The notes under the pieces are model-generated. The model did no database searches. It worked only from the letters and a program-made list of their open reading frames with translations, and was not told the DNA's origin. Source: Pelotomaculum propionicicum (lineage in GTDB: Bacteria; Bacillota; Desulfotomaculia; Desulfotomaculales; Pelotomaculaceae). From it: a stretch of 64,000 nt of DNA. The position numbers and the translations under genes are program-made. Below are positions 1-9,861 of the stretch, one piece after another. How positions within the stretch are numbered: position 1 is the stretch's first letter; every line of letters starts with the position of its first letter. The stretch is taken from positions 1 to 64,000 of the forward strand of contig NZ_QFFZ01000016.1 in assembly GCF_004369225.1 (NCBI RefSeq). The letters are read 5' to 3'.

Positions 1-266
1 ACATTTTTTCACATGACTGGAATGCGATGCGGGGGTATCATTACCTCATGCATATCGCCCGTATGTTAAATGAAATGGCGCTTCATTCGCTTTACCTGAC
101 GGAACATGTCAAAACAGTCGGGGTTCATTCTTTCATCAAGAAGTTTTATGAAGCTATGACCTATAGTGAGTTGGATACAGGGCGGCTTCGCCGGCTGACC
201 GAATCTCCCGGTCAATTGCGACTAGTGCGCGAAGAAAATTGGAAAGCAAGCCGTCTGGCGGCATAG
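1..266 (+). pseudogene. Transposase C-terminal fragment
   Basis: The reading frame is open from the window edge (codons from base 3) to a TAG at 264-266, giving about 87 residues. The text DWNAMRGYHYLMHIARMLNE resembles the C-terminal helix region of DDE-type transposases. The N-terminal part lies outside the window, so I cannot tell whether the element is intact or a remnant. No terminal inverted repeat was recognised in the 340 bases that follow. It probably marks the left border of an insertion element. Confidence 0.45.
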
Positions 267-489
267 CGAATTGAACTGATACAGACAGCTTAGGCAGCGG
301 TTGCGCGGCGCTACTCGTCTTTCCGTTGAAGATGTCCGGCATGCTAAAACGAGCAGAAACGGTTTAGTTAAGGATGTGTTGATACGGATAAACCGGTGAT
401 TTTTGGAATAACCGAATAGGCAATAGTTGCGAAAACGTCAATTCCAGACCCCGCAAGATTTAAAAAACATTTTCATGCGTCAGCTCTGC

Positions 490-519
490 TTGATAATATT
501 TTGTAACTTTTCATATAAC
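490..519 (+). promoter_or_regulatory. Candidate sigma-A promoter of the citrate/homocitrate synthase operon
   Basis: TTGATA at 490-495 and TATAAC at 514-519 are 18 bases apart in an AT-rich stretch. Transcription would start near 526 and leave a leader of about 80 bases before the ATG at 608. The rest of 267-607 contains no gene I can support. Confidence 0.4.
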
Positions 520-607
520 AATAATTATGGTACTATTGTAGTTAATTCAATTTTCCGCCGGCTTTCAATAAAATATATAAGCTAAGTAACTGAGGAGTGA
601 GGCAGCG

Positions 608-1738
608 ATGAACAAGGATATCATTATTGTGGACACGACCCTGAGAGACGGTGAACAGACGGCGGGCGTAGTTTTTGCCAACAGGGAAAAAGTAAGGATA
701 GCAAGGCTGTTGGATGAAATAGGCGTTCAACAAATTGAGGCAGGGATAGCGGTAATGGGCGGGGATGAGAAAGAAGCCATCCGGGCTATCTGCAAGTCCG
801 GCCTGAAGGCCAGCATCATGGGCTGGAACCGGCCTGTCATCAAGGATATTGAAGAGTCGATAGATTGTGGTGTGGACGCAGTTGCCATTTCAATTTCCAC
901 ATCGGACATCCATATCAAGCATAAACTCAACACAACCCGTGCCAAGGTCCTGGAACAGATGGTGAATGCCACCCGCTTCGCCAAGAAGGAGGGTATGCAG
1001 ATATCCGTAAACGCTGAAGACGCTTCCCGTTCCGATATGGACTTTCTGATCGAGTTTGCCAGGGCCGCCAAGGAAGCCGGCGCCGACCGCCTGCGCTATT
1101 GTGATACCGTGGGAATCATGGAGCCGTTTACTATTTATGATCGTATCAAAGCGATCAGGGACGCGGTGGATCTTGACATAGAAATGCATACCCACAATGA
1201 TTTCGGCATGGCTACAGCCAACGCCCTGTCGGGCGTTAGAGCGGGGGCCAGGTATATTGGAGTGACTGTTACCGGCCTGGGTGAGCGCGCCGGCAATGCC
1301 GCCCTGGAAGAAGTGGTGATGGCTCTCAAACACCTGTATGATATTGACCTGAATTTTAAAACTGAGATGTTTCTGGAATTGGCCGAGTACGTTTCCCGTG
1401 CTTCAGGCAGGAAGCTGCCCAAGTGGAAGGCCATTATCGGTAAGAATATGTTCGCCCATGAGTCAGGCATCCACGCCGACGGGGTGCAAAAAAACCCCGA
1501 TACTTATGAGGCTTTCCATCCCGAAGAAGTAGGACTGCTGCGCCAGATTGTAATAGGCAAACATTCCGGCACGGCGGCGTTAAAGGCTAAGTTTGAGGAA
1601 TTCGGCATGGAATTAAGTGAGCAACAGGCCAAGGAACTGCTGCCAAAAGTCCGTTCATACACAGTTTCCATAAAACGGCCGCTCTTTGACAAGGAATTGA
1701 TGTACATTTACGAAGATTTTTTTGGAAAGAGGGATTGA
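608..1738 (+). CDS. Homocitrate synthase family protein (NifV/AksA type; possibly Re-citrate synthase)
   Basis: A 376-residue member of the DRE-TIM metallolyase family, which condenses acetyl-CoA with a 2-oxoacid. Seen: DTTLRDGEQTAG near residues 9-20, the metal-binding HTHND near 194-198 and HESGIHADG near 284. It lacks the C-terminal regulatory domain of LeuA, and its length fits NifV/AksA. The ATG follows GAGGAGTGAGG. The next two genes encode an aconitase-like hydratase, and an isocitrate dehydrogenase lies 6 kb downstream. Known: some anaerobic Clostridia use a member of this family as (Re)-citrate synthase. Inferred: a citrate-forming role is therefore plausible. Homocitrate synthesis for nitrogenase is the alternative, but no nif genes are nearby. 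Confidence 0.85.
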   Translation: MNKDIIIVDTTLRDGEQTAGVVFANREKVRIARLLDEIGVQQIEAGIAVMGGDEKEAIRAICKSGLKASIMGWNRPVIKDIEESIDCGVDAVAISISTSDIHIKHKLNTTRAKVLEQMVNATRFAKKEGMQISVNAEDASRSDMDFLIEFARAAKEAGADRLRYCDTVGIMEPFTIYDRIKAIRDAVDLDIEMHTHNDFGMATANALSGVRAGARYIGVTVTGLGERAGNAALEEVVMALKHLYDIDLNFKTEMFLELAEYVSRASGRKLPKWKAIIGKNMFAHESGIHADGVQKNPDTYEAFHPEEVGLLRQIVIGKHSGTAALKAKFEEFGMELSEQQAKELLPKVRSYTVSIKRPLFDKELMYIYEDFFGKRD

Positions 1739-1740
1739 CA

Positions 1741-2994
1741 TTGGGCCAGACAATTATAGAAAAAATTCTGTCCAGCCACAGCGGCCAGGAAGCCCGTGCC
1801 AATGAAATCGTGGTGGCCCGGGTTGATTATGTGATGGGCCAGGACGGGACAGCCCCGCTTGCCATCAGGGCTTTCAATGAAATGGGCGGGTCGCGGGTAT
1901 TTGACCCGGAGTGCGTGGCTTTTGTAATCGACCACAGTGCTCCCAGCCCCAACGAGGGAGTTTCCGCCCTGCATAAAATGATGAGGGAGTTTGTCAGGGA
2001 AAAAGGATTTCGGCTTTTCGATATAGGCGAAGGTGTCTGCCACCAGGTAGTGCCTGAGAGCGGCGTGGTCGGTCCGGGCAGTTTGGTTATCGGCGCCGAT
2101 TCCCATACCTGCACCTATGGCGCTTTGAATGCTTTTTCCACAGGGGTCGGCTCTACTGACCTGGCCGGCGGATTAATATCCGGCCGGATGTGGTTTAAAG
2201 TCCCCGAGACTGTCAAGTTTGTCTGCAACGGCACCCTGGCTCCCGGTGTTTACTCAAAAGACCTGATCCTGCACCTGATCGGCGAGGTCACAGCCGACGG
2301 AGCAACCTATCTGGCGGCGGAGTATGCAGGCGAAGCCATAGCGGCCTTGTCTCAGGAAGCCCGCTTTACCATAGCCAATATGGCCATAGAGATGGGCGCC
2401 AAGGCCGGCTTAATGGAAGCCGATGAAAAGACTATGGCCTGGCTGCGGCGGTATACAGACAGGGAGTTTAAGCCGGTAAGCGCAGATCCGGACGCTTCTT
2501 ACGCCAGGATACTGGAATACGATGTGGCAAAGCTTGAACCTCAGGTGGCCAGGCCTCACCGGGTGGACAACGTGGCGCCGCTCAGCCAGGTGGCCGGCAA
2601 GCCCGTACAACAGGCTTTAATCGGCACCTGCACCAACGGACGTTTGGAAGACCTGCGCATTGCCGCCGGTATCCTGGGTGGCCGCAAGGTCCACCGTGAT
2701 GTGCGCTTGATTGTCGCCCCCGCCTCCCGCCGGGTATTTTTAGACGCCATGGCGGAAGGAATAATTCAGACCCTGGTCCAGGCCGGCGCGGCAGTGGTTA
2801 CACCGGGCTGCGGCCCCTGTGTCGGGACGCACAACGGTGTGCCTTCGGACGGAGAAACGGTTATTTCCACGGCCAACCGCAACTTCAAAGGACGCATGGG
2901 CAACTCCAACGCGGAGATCTACCTGGCCTCGCCCGCTTCAGTGGCGGCAAGCGCTTTAACCGGTAAAATCACAGACCCGCGGGAGTATATTTAA
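1741..2994 (+). CDS. Aconitase/3-isopropylmalate dehydratase-type large subunit
   Basis: A hydratase of the aconitase superfamily (LeuC/HacA type), which isomerises citrate-like tricarboxylic acids through a [4Fe-4S] cluster. The three cluster cysteines are visible: Cys297 in GTCTNGR, and Cys357 and Cys360 in PGCGPC. ADSHTCTYGAL near residue 120 is also family-typical. I prefer the TTG at 1741 because GGAAAGAGGG lies 7 bases upstream; an upstream TTG at 1735 overlaps the stop of the preceding gene. The genes are almost contiguous, so translation is probably coupled. The small subunit is a separate gene at 3103. Whether the substrate is citrate, homocitrate or isopropylmalate cannot be read from the sequence. 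Confidence 0.85.
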   Translation: MGQTIIEKILSSHSGQEARANEIVVARVDYVMGQDGTAPLAIRAFNEMGGSRVFDPECVAFVIDHSAPSPNEGVSALHKMMREFVREKGFRLFDIGEGVCHQVVPESGVVGPGSLVIGADSHTCTYGALNAFSTGVGSTDLAGGLISGRMWFKVPETVKFVCNGTLAPGVYSKDLILHLIGEVTADGATYLAAEYAGEAIAALSQEARFTIANMAIEMGAKAGLMEADEKTMAWLRRYTDREFKPVSADPDASYARILEYDVAKLEPQVARPHRVDNVAPLSQVAGKPVQQALIGTCTNGRLEDLRIAAGILGGRKVHRDVRLIVAPASRRVFLDAMAEGIIQTLVQAGAAVVTPGCGPCVGTHNGVPSDGETVISTANRNFKGRMGNSNAEIYLASPASVAASALTGKITDPREYI

Positions 2995-3008
2995 AAGATT
3001 TGGGAATA

Positions 3009-3073
3009 CAGAATTCAGTAGTCAGTAGTCAGAATAAAATTATTCTGAATTCTGGATTCTGACTCCTGAATTC
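3009..3073. repeat. Palindromic REP-like element built on GAATTCAG
   Basis: CAGAATTCAG at 3009-3018 and CTGAATTC at 3066-3073 form the arms of an imperfect inverted repeat. Between them are a direct repeat of TCAGTAG and a second ATTCTGAATTC. The element sits between the two hydratase subunit genes and could form a hairpin in the mRNA. Similar AATTCAG arrays are, from memory, common between genes in Desulfotomaculum-like genomes. Confidence 0.5.
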
Positions 3074-3102
3074 CTCAATATAAACAAAAAGCAGGTGTCA
3101 TT

Positions 3103-3603
3103 ATGCAGTTTAGCGGTAAAACCCATAAGTTTGGTAATGATGTAAATACCGACTATATTATTTCAGGCAAGTACAAGTTTAAAACCCTGGATATGAAAGA
3201 ACTGGCCAAGCACGTCATGGAGGATCTCGACCCTGATTTCTACGGCAAAGTCAGCACAGGGGATTTTATCGTGGCTGGTACGAATTTTGGCTGCGGGTCA
3301 TCCAGGGAGCAGGCGCCTCTGGCCATCAAGTATGCTGATGTGGGAGCGGTACTGGCTAAATCATTCGCCCGTATTTTCTACCGCAACGCCATCAATACCG
3401 GCCTGCCCGTGGTGGAATGCGACACCGACCGGATCGAACCGGGCGACGAGCTGACCGTGGACCTTGAGGCGGGGCAAATCACCAATAAGACTAAGGGCAC
3501 TGTTATACCCATTAAGCCTCTGCCTAAAGTCATGATTAAGATTCTCAACGACGGGGGTCTGGCTGCGCATTTTCAAAAATACGGCGGGTTTAATTTTAGT
3601 TAA
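3103..3603 (+). CDS. Aconitase/3-isopropylmalate dehydratase-type small subunit
   Basis: A 166-residue swivelling-domain subunit (LeuD/HacB type) that pairs with the large subunit at 1741. Seen: NDVNTDYIISGKY near residues 13-25, GTNFGCGSSREQAP near 60-73 and SFARIFYRNAINTGLP near 86-101, which are family signatures. The loop that discriminates substrates in this family (YLRT in homoaconitase, YLVY-like in isopropylmalate isomerase) reads YKFKT here and is one residue longer. This suggests a different or wider substrate than either reference enzyme. A CAGGTG motif precedes the ATG. Function in a citrate-to-isocitrate step is inferred from the neighbouring genes. Confidence 0.83.
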   Translation: MQFSGKTHKFGNDVNTDYIISGKYKFKTLDMKELAKHVMEDLDPDFYGKVSTGDFIVAGTNFGCGSSREQAPLAIKYADVGAVLAKSFARIFYRNAINTGLPVVECDTDRIEPGDELTVDLEAGQITNKTKGTVIPIKPLPKVMIKILNDGGLAAHFQKYGGFNFS

Positions 3604-4252
3604 GGATCCAGATAACTGCGGCTACGGTGAGGAAGCGGCTGCCATCTGCCGGTTGACGCTAACTGCTCCCGCAAGAAGTGTGGCCCCGCATCTTTGCTTT
3701 TAAAGACCGAATCGTCCTGGATTACGGTAATACCACAATTGTAGAATTTTAGGGATCAGGCTCTACTTATGCATTTTGAGATTTCACAAAGTAGAGCCTA
3801 GCCATTTGCTTCCGCGATTCGAGTCATAAGGAATAGAACTTGAGAGTGATTTTGCTGGCCCGGCCCATCATGGGAAGGGAGTATTTCCCGTAACCGGGAT
3901 TAACCAAATATTTTTGAAGTCTGTTCGGATCTCAAATTTCGCCTTGTTATGAAATATGTAAAAATATTAACAGACAGAGAAGGGAAAAAAGAGTGTTTAT
4001 AGAATAAAAACAAGAACATATGTTTGAATAATATTGTAAAAAAGTGTGATTTAACTCCATGAGGTTATTTGGCAGGTCTTGTGAAGACTGAAAAACGAGA
4101 CATGACAACAATTATATACAAGACATCCTTTCTTGATCTTTGTGATATGATCTAAGATTGCCTGTTATTGCTAAACTACTTATAATGATTAATAGAGACT
4201 TTTAAGGCTTTCTTGATGTGGCAATCCATTTTCAGATGAGAGTGATTAAACT
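3604..4252. other. Non-coding stretch with one inverted repeat
   Basis: No gene can be supported in these 649 bases. An 11-bp perfect inverted repeat (AGGCTCTACTT at 3758-3768, AAGTAGAGCCT at 3789-3799, 20-base loop) could be a terminator for the synthase/hydratase operon or the scar of a mobile element. The right part (3950-4250) is AT-rich. A short open frame ending in a TAG at about 3750 looks like a broken protein tail but was not identified. The stretch forms the left border of the methyltransferase/ATPase/HNH island. Confidence 0.4.
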
Positions 4253-5140
4253 GTGAGTTCTGTTTTCGATGCAAACGAACAGCAGGTTGAGAAGAATCAA
4301 ATTATTAATTGGGATGGTTTTACAAAAAGCGGTATCCTTTGGCAGGTTTACTGCGGGGATTCCTTTGAAGTTTTAAGGCGACTTCCCGATGAAAGCGTGA
4401 ATTGTGTTGTGACATCTCCGCCGTATTATTGTTTAAGGGATTATAAAGTCGAAGGACAGATTGGTTTGGAGGACTCTGTTGAAGATTATGTTGAAGCCAT
4501 ATGTAAAGTTATGGATGAAGTACGTCGTGTACTTAGATCAGACGGCACGTTATTTTTTAATCTGGGGGACACTTACTATTCCGGAAAAGGACAATCGCAG
4601 GGGAATGATCGCAAGAGCAACAAACGAAGATTTGGATTGCGGGCGGTGGATAAGAGCGGGGGACTGGGTATAGGTCTGCAAAGAAAATCCATTATCGGTG
4701 TCCCCTGGAGAGTTGCGATTGAAATGGCCTCACGTGATTGGGTCCTTCGTAGTCCCATCATTTGGCACCGAGAAAAATGCTTGCCGGAATCTGTTCTCGA
4801 TCGCCCCCGGCGGAGCTATGAGTATATTTTTATGTTTGTAAAAAGTCGAAAATACTATTTTAACCGCGAACCCTTGGTTGATCAGAAGGTGGAAGAAGAT
4901 TTATGGACTATACAGGCCAGGCCCAAAGTCACAAACGGTATAGATACAGCACCCTATCCCGATGAATTGGTTCAACGCTGTCTGGACATCGGTTGCCCCG
5001 AAGGGGGGGTAGTTCTCGATCCTTTTGCCGGCAGCGGAACCACCTTGCGCGTCGCGTTGAATTCAAACAGGCCGGCTATCGGGATTGATTTGAGCCGGGA
5101 GTTCTGCAAATTTATGGTGAAGGAAATACGGGGGATCTGA
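4253..5140 (+). CDS. Site-specific DNA methyltransferase, beta class
   Basis: A 295-residue S-adenosylmethionine-dependent DNA amino-methyltransferase. Catalytic motif IV is TSPPYY (Thr54-Tyr59) and the AdoMet-binding motif I is DPFAGSGTT (from Asp256), so the order is IV before I, as in the beta class. SPPY is typical of N4-cytosine enzymes, but N6-adenine activity cannot be excluded. The central region (about residues 105-135) is Gly/Lys/Arg-rich and may be the target-recognition part. The start is GTG with only a weak ribosome site. One base separates its stop from the ATPase gene, so methylation and the ATPase/HNH pair are probably one system, with the methylase marking self DNA. Confidence 0.85.
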   Translation: MSSVFDANEQQVEKNQIINWDGFTKSGILWQVYCGDSFEVLRRLPDESVNCVVTSPPYYCLRDYKVEGQIGLEDSVEDYVEAICKVMDEVRRVLRSDGTLFFNLGDTYYSGKGQSQGNDRKSNKRRFGLRAVDKSGGLGIGLQRKSIIGVPWRVAIEMASRDWVLRSPIIWHREKCLPESVLDRPRRSYEYIFMFVKSRKYYFNREPLVDQKVEEDLWTIQARPKVTNGIDTAPYPDELVQRCLDIGCPEGGVVLDPFAGSGTTLRVALNSNRPAIGIDLSREFCKFMVKEIRGI

Positions 5141-5141
5141 C

Positions 5142-7010
5142 ATGTATTTTTCCGCATTTCAAATTCTAAGCTCTATAAATAAACTTAGCTATATTAATCC
5201 TTTTTTTGGCATCACTTTTTTGGTTTGCAAAAAGGAAATGCTGCCTGTCGGGGTAAAGATCGATTTTCCGTTAGACCAAAAAACAAAAGAATTTCTTGAA
5301 AAGAATCACCGTATTCATCCCACATCTCCAAGTTTTTTTCAACCTTTCGGGCCGGTGGGCAAGAAAAAACGATGGGTGCGTCCCGATTATGCCGCAAAAG
5401 GACTACAGTCAATAAACACCAGAACCTTTGGGTCGGCATTTTTGCATGACTCCGGGACAAGGCGCTGGGGTTGGCACCCGGACTATATTGAAACTTTACA
5501 GAAGAAATTAACTAAAGGCAAGAAAATACCGGCATTTGACCTCGCGGTATGGCTGTTTCGCTCAAGAAGATGGTCTAAGGAAACTAAGCCTTATGATGTT
5601 CTAGATTTCTTTTTCGATCAATTTCTCATTTCTGAAGATGAGCGCGCAAGGTTGTTTGACGATGCTCCACATCTTGCGCCGGAAGGCAGGCTGTTTCAGG
5701 ATCATCCCGTTCAGTGGCCGGAATTAAGCCCCTATATACAATCTCCGCCCGATGCCGGACCTGATTCTGGCGGAACCCTGTCTTTTTTGGAACTGCGAAA
5801 CCTCGGTCCTGCGAAATACATTTCATTTTACCCTGCCAGGCGATTGAATATTATAACCGGCGACAATGGTCTCGGCAAGTCGTTCCTGTTGGAGTGCGCC
5901 TGGTGGGCGCTGACGGGAACCTGGCCTGAAATGCCGGCTTACCCTAATAATAGTTTTAAAGAAAAAGAATCCAGCATCACTTTCGAATTGGCCGGAAGAA
6001 CCGCCCATCCATTGAAAAAGAAAATAGCATACGACTTCAAATCCCGTTCTTGGCCCAAGACCAAAAGGCCAACAATACCCGGGTTAATTGTTTATGCGCG
6101 GGTGGACGGCTCTTTTGCCGTTTGGGATCCAGCCAGGTTTGTTTCCTCCGAGGAAGATGACGCACGCAAAGCGACTCTTGTGTTGAGCCGTTCCGATGTT
6201 TGGAATGGGTTGCCCGGCAACATCGAGGGATTGATTCGCGATTGGACGAGGTGGCAAACTTCTCCGGACAGATATCTATTTGATGTTTTTTGCAAAGTTC
6301 TTAAAAGATTATCGCCGCCCGACCTAAGTGACTTGGTTCCGGGTGACACAGTAAGAATACCGAATGACCCCAGGGACATTCCCACAATTGTGCATCCTTA
6401 CGGTACCACCCCCATATTGTTCACATCAGCGGGTGTCAGGAGAATCATCACCATGGCTTACCTTATGGTCTGGGCTTGGAACGAGCATCGTGTCAATTCC
6501 GAGCATTACAACGTGAAACCAGAAGCGCGCATGGTGGTTATGATAGATGAAATTGAGGCCCATTTGCACCCCAAATGGCAGAGGATTATTTTGCCGGCGC
6601 TGTTGGATGTTCAGGAAACTTTATCGAGAAACCTTGAGATTCAATTTTTTATAACGACTCACTCCCCCCTGGTTCTTGCCTCAGCCGAGCCGGTATTTGA
6701 CGATTTACAGGATGAGCTGTTTCATCTTGATTTTTCCTACGGTAATGAAGTCCGACTGGAAGTCAAGCAGTTCATTAAACTTGGTCAGATTAATTCCTGG
6801 TTGACCTCTCCAATATTTGAGATGCGTCATGCGCGATCAAGAGAGGCGGAAGATGCGATTGAAGCAGCAAAAAATCTTCAAAAACGCAATGATGTCAATT
6901 CTGATGAGGTTAGGGAAGTCAACGAAAGGCTGGTTCGACATTTAGCGGTCGATGACCAGTTTTGGCCCAGGTGGATTTATTTTGCGGAGAGATATGGTGT
7001 TGTTAAATGA
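5142..7010 (+). CDS. AAA-family ATPase with N-terminal extension (PtuA-like)
   Basis: A 622-residue ATPase of the ABC/SMC-like AAA group. Walker A is GDNGLGKS (about residues 240-247), Walker B is MVVMIDEIEAH (about 467-477), and TTHSPLVLA follows near 508. About 200 residues precede the ATPase domain and contain an acidic/aromatic segment (FDLAVWLF, DFFFDQF) that I do not recognise. The first 32 residues are hydrophobic and doubtful; an ATG at 5239 is an alternative start. The stop overlaps the HNH gene by 4 bases. ATPase plus HNH nuclease is the architecture of Septu (PtuA-PtuB) and related retron effectors. Role inferred: sensing invading DNA and activating the nuclease. Confidence 0.78.
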   Translation: MYFSAFQILSSINKLSYINPFFGITFLVCKKEMLPVGVKIDFPLDQKTKEFLEKNHRIHPTSPSFFQPFGPVGKKKRWVRPDYAAKGLQSINTRTFGSAFLHDSGTRRWGWHPDYIETLQKKLTKGKKIPAFDLAVWLFRSRRWSKETKPYDVLDFFFDQFLISEDERARLFDDAPHLAPEGRLFQDHPVQWPELSPYIQSPPDAGPDSGGTLSFLELRNLGPAKYISFYPARRLNIITGDNGLGKSFLLECAWWALTGTWPEMPAYPNNSFKEKESSITFELAGRTAHPLKKKIAYDFKSRSWPKTKRPTIPGLIVYARVDGSFAVWDPARFVSSEEDDARKATLVLSRSDVWNGLPGNIEGLIRDWTRWQTSPDRYLFDVFCKVLKRLSPPDLSDLVPGDTVRIPNDPRDIPTIVHPYGTTPILFTSAGVRRIITMAYLMVWAWNEHRVNSEHYNVKPEARMVVMIDEIEAHLHPKWQRIILPALLDVQETLSRNLEIQFFITTHSPLVLASAEPVFDDLQDELFHLDFSYGNEVRLEVKQFIKLGQINSWLTSPIFEMRHARSREAEDAIEAAKNLQKRNDVNSDEVREVNERLVRHLAVDDQFWPRWIYFAERYGVVK

Positions 7011-7636
7011 TTCCTGTAACGAGACAACCGGAACCGAAAAATTTCGACCATCTGGTAAGAAAACCGGGAAAGAAATTTTTAAGAAATAATCCGAACCCTA
7101 CAAATAAAGACTGGAAAAAGAACAGGTACTGGCAGTCTGTGACTGTGGAACTTTATAACGCATATAAGGGCATTTGCTCCTACTCCGGGGAATGGATTTC
7201 CAGACCCGGTTCTGTTGATCATTTTATCCCTAAATGGCGCAATCCGGATTTAGCCTATGAATGGGACAATTATCGTCTGTCTTCGCCGAAATTAAATAGT
7301 TATAAAGGTGATAAAGAAGGTATTACCGACCCTTGTGCAATTGAATATGGATGGTTTGTTTTAGAGTTCCCGAGTTGCTTGATTAAACCTGGTCTTGGAT
7401 TGTCAAACGATGAGAAAAGGATGGTTCGGTATACCATAGATGTGTTGAGATTAAATGACGATGACGATTTAGTTCAGAACAGGTGCAACATTCTCGTCTA
7501 TTACGCGCACGGCGATGTCTCTCTTAAGTTTTTAAGAGAGCGCTATCCGTTTATCGCGGCCGAACTTAAACGGCAAGGCCTGGTCAAGACCGCCAAGGAC
7601 ATGTTTGGACCTAAAAATACCCGCGGTGGTACTTGA
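7007..7636 (+). CDS. HNH endonuclease, PtuB-like
   Basis: A 209-residue protein with an HNH core: VDHFIPKW (Asp71, His72), EWDNYR (Asn88) and a third conserved Asn97 before a KG step. The spacing matches the HNH proteins paired with AAA ATPases in Septu and retron defence systems. A single Cys in GICSYSGEW precedes the core, where a zinc knuckle would need two pairs, so no zinc site is evident. The ATG overlaps the ATPase stop (ATGA), indicating translational coupling. Expected role: metal-dependent DNA or RNA cutting when the ATPase is triggered. Which nucleic acid it cuts cannot be read here. Confidence 0.78.
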   Translation: MIPVTRQPEPKNFDHLVRKPGKKFLRNNPNPTNKDWKKNRYWQSVTVELYNAYKGICSYSGEWISRPGSVDHFIPKWRNPDLAYEWDNYRLSSPKLNSYKGDKEGITDPCAIEYGWFVLEFPSCLIKPGLGLSNDEKRMVRYTIDVLRLNDDDDLVQNRCNILVYYAHGDVSLKFLRERYPFIAAELKRQGLVKTAKDMFGPKNTRGGT

Positions 7637-7741
7637 AAGGCGCCCTCGACAACGCATAGGAAGCACATGGGACGGCCACGCTTCGTCGCGTATATTTGCT
7701 TGCGGCGGGGGGACCGTTCCCTTTTCGCTTCCGGGGGGATG

Positions 7742-7770
7742 TTACTTTGCCCTTTGAGATATTGTATAAT
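7742..7770 (+). promoter_or_regulatory. Promoter of isocitrate dehydrogenase
   Basis: TATAAT at 7765-7770 with a weak -35 TTACTT at 7742-7747 and a 17-base spacer. Transcription would start about 35 bases upstream of the ATG at 7813. It gives icd its own promoter downstream of the HNH gene. Confidence 0.55.
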
Positions 7771-7812
7771 GTAGTAATGTGGAATTAGATTCGCAAGGGG
7801 AGACGGAATTAT

Positions 7813-9033
7813 ATGGCAGGAAAAATTCAAATGGAAGTTCCGTTGGTGGAGATGGACGGCGACGAAATGGCCAGGGTAATCTGGCGGCAGGTCAAAGAAA
7901 TTCTACTAACGCCTTATGTTGACTTAAAAACATTGTACTTTGACCTGGGACTTAAAAAAAGGGATGAAACAGACGACCGGATTACGGTGGAAGCTGCGGA
8001 GGCCACCAAAAAATATGGTGTGGCGGTCAAGTGCGCCACCATTACCCCCAATGCCCAGCGGGTAAAGGAATATGACCTGAAGCAGATGTGGAAAAGCCCC
8101 AATGGGACGATCAGAGCAATTTTGGACGGGACGGTTTTCCGCACCCCTATAATTGTTAAGAATATCAAACCCTTTGTAAAGACATGGGAGAGGCCCATCA
8201 CCATTGCCAGACACGCTTACGGAGATATTTACAAAGGTGTTGAAATGAAAATTGCCGCAAAAGGTAAGGCGGAATTAGTTTTTACTTGTGAAGACGGGCG
8301 GGTGTCCAGGGAGGTGATCCATGATTTTGCCGGCCCCGGCATGGTCATGGCCATGCACAATCTGGACAAGTCTGTTGAGAGCTTCGCCAGGGCTTGCTTC
8401 AACTACGCGCTGGACCAAAAGCAGGATTTGTGGTTTGCCACAAAGGACACTATTTCCAAAAAATACGACCATAACTTCAAAGATATCTTTCAAGACCTCT
8501 ATACCAGAGAGTATCAAGAAAAGTTTTCGGCAGCAGGAATAGAATACTTTTACACGTTGATTGATGACGCCGTGGCCAGGGTGATCCGAAGCCCGGGCGG
8601 CTTTATCTGGGCTTGCAAAAACTATGACGGCGACGTGATGTCGGATATGGTGGCCACCGCCTTCGGCAGCCTGGCCATGATGACTTCGGTTCTGGTTTCG
8701 CCGGATGGTTATTATGAGTTCGAGGCTGCCCACGGGACGGTGACCAGGCATTATTATCAGTATCTTAAAGGTGAAGAAACTTCAACCAACCCGGTGGCCA
8801 CTTTATTCGCCTGGACGGGGGCGCTGAGAAAAAGAGGCGAACTGGACGGCGCTGGCAGTTTAGTGCAATTTGCCGGTGAACTGGAGCAAGCAGCCATGGA
8901 CACCATAGAAGAGGGGAGCATGACCAAAGACTTGGCTATACTGGCGGAAGGGGAAAAGAGAATAGTCAATACCCGTGAGTTCCTGGAGGAAGTCAACGCC
9001 TGTTTGGGGCGAGGCTCCCGGCGCCAGGCATGA
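7813..9033 (+). CDS. icd: NADP-dependent isocitrate dehydrogenase
   Basis: A 406-residue decarboxylating dehydrogenase that converts isocitrate to 2-oxoglutarate. Start [13 protein letters not shown] (residues 12-24), the substrate-binding KSPNGTIR near 98, and [15 protein letters not shown] near 304-318 identify the dimeric, eukaryote-like NADP type rather than the E. coli type. Length matches that family. AAGGGGAGACGG precedes the ATG. With the NifV-type synthase and the aconitase-like subunits upstream it could make 2-oxoglutarate for glutamate by an oxidative TCA branch. The methyltransferase/ATPase/HNH island separates it from those genes. Confidence 0.93.
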   Translation: MAGKIQMEVPLVEMDGDEMARVIWRQVKEILLTPYVDLKTLYFDLGLKKRDETDDRITVEAAEATKKYGVAVKCATITPNAQRVKEYDLKQMWKSPNGTIRAILDGTVFRTPIIVKNIKPFVKTWERPITIARHAYGDIYKGVEMKIAAKGKAELVFTCEDGRVSREVIHDFAGPGMVMAMHNLDKSVESFARACFNYALDQKQDLWFATKDTISKKYDHNFKDIFQDLYTREYQEKFSAAGIEYFYTLIDDAVARVIRSPGGFIWACKNYDGDVMSDMVATAFGSLAMMTSVLVSPDGYYEFEAAHGTVTRHYYQYLKGEETSTNPVATLFAWTGALRKRGELDGAGSLVQFAGELEQAAMDTIEEGSMTKDLAILAEGEKRIVNTREFLEEVNACLGRGSRRQA

Positions 9034-9210
9034 ATTTTTCAGCCGGCGCACCGTGCGCCTGGTCCCGCAGAAGGACAAGGGGACAGGTTATTTGTCCCAG
9101 TTTGGTTTGAAGGGTAAAATTATGCTGAGGTGATTAGTGTGCCAAGGCATACCCACAAAAAGGATGAAATAATAGCGGGAACCGTTACGAAACCGTCCCG
9201 AGCCAATTAG

Positions 9211-9668
<458 letters not shown>

Positions 9669-9861
9669 CCAGTGAATAGCCGCTTACCCGGTCTACAGCA
9701 AGAGACCCTGACAAGTGCTGCTTTCTCAGGGAGAAACCATTTCAATTACGGTGCCCTTCGCGGGTGTGGTGCTTAGCAGGTGGCCTCCCGGATTTGAACT
9801 GGTTATGCTCCGAAAGCCCTTACCTGTTACGTGGCAGGTGGGAGAGGTTTACTGCTTTTCC

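Noticed and set aside
3680-3752. Short frame ending in a TAG before the hairpin at 3758
   Set aside because: About 24 codons with no start or ribosome site; could be a broken gene tail but cannot be identified.
5142-5238. The first 32 codons of the AAA ATPase
   Set aside because: Not rejected outright, but hydrophobic and without a ribosome site; the ATG at 5239 may be the true start.
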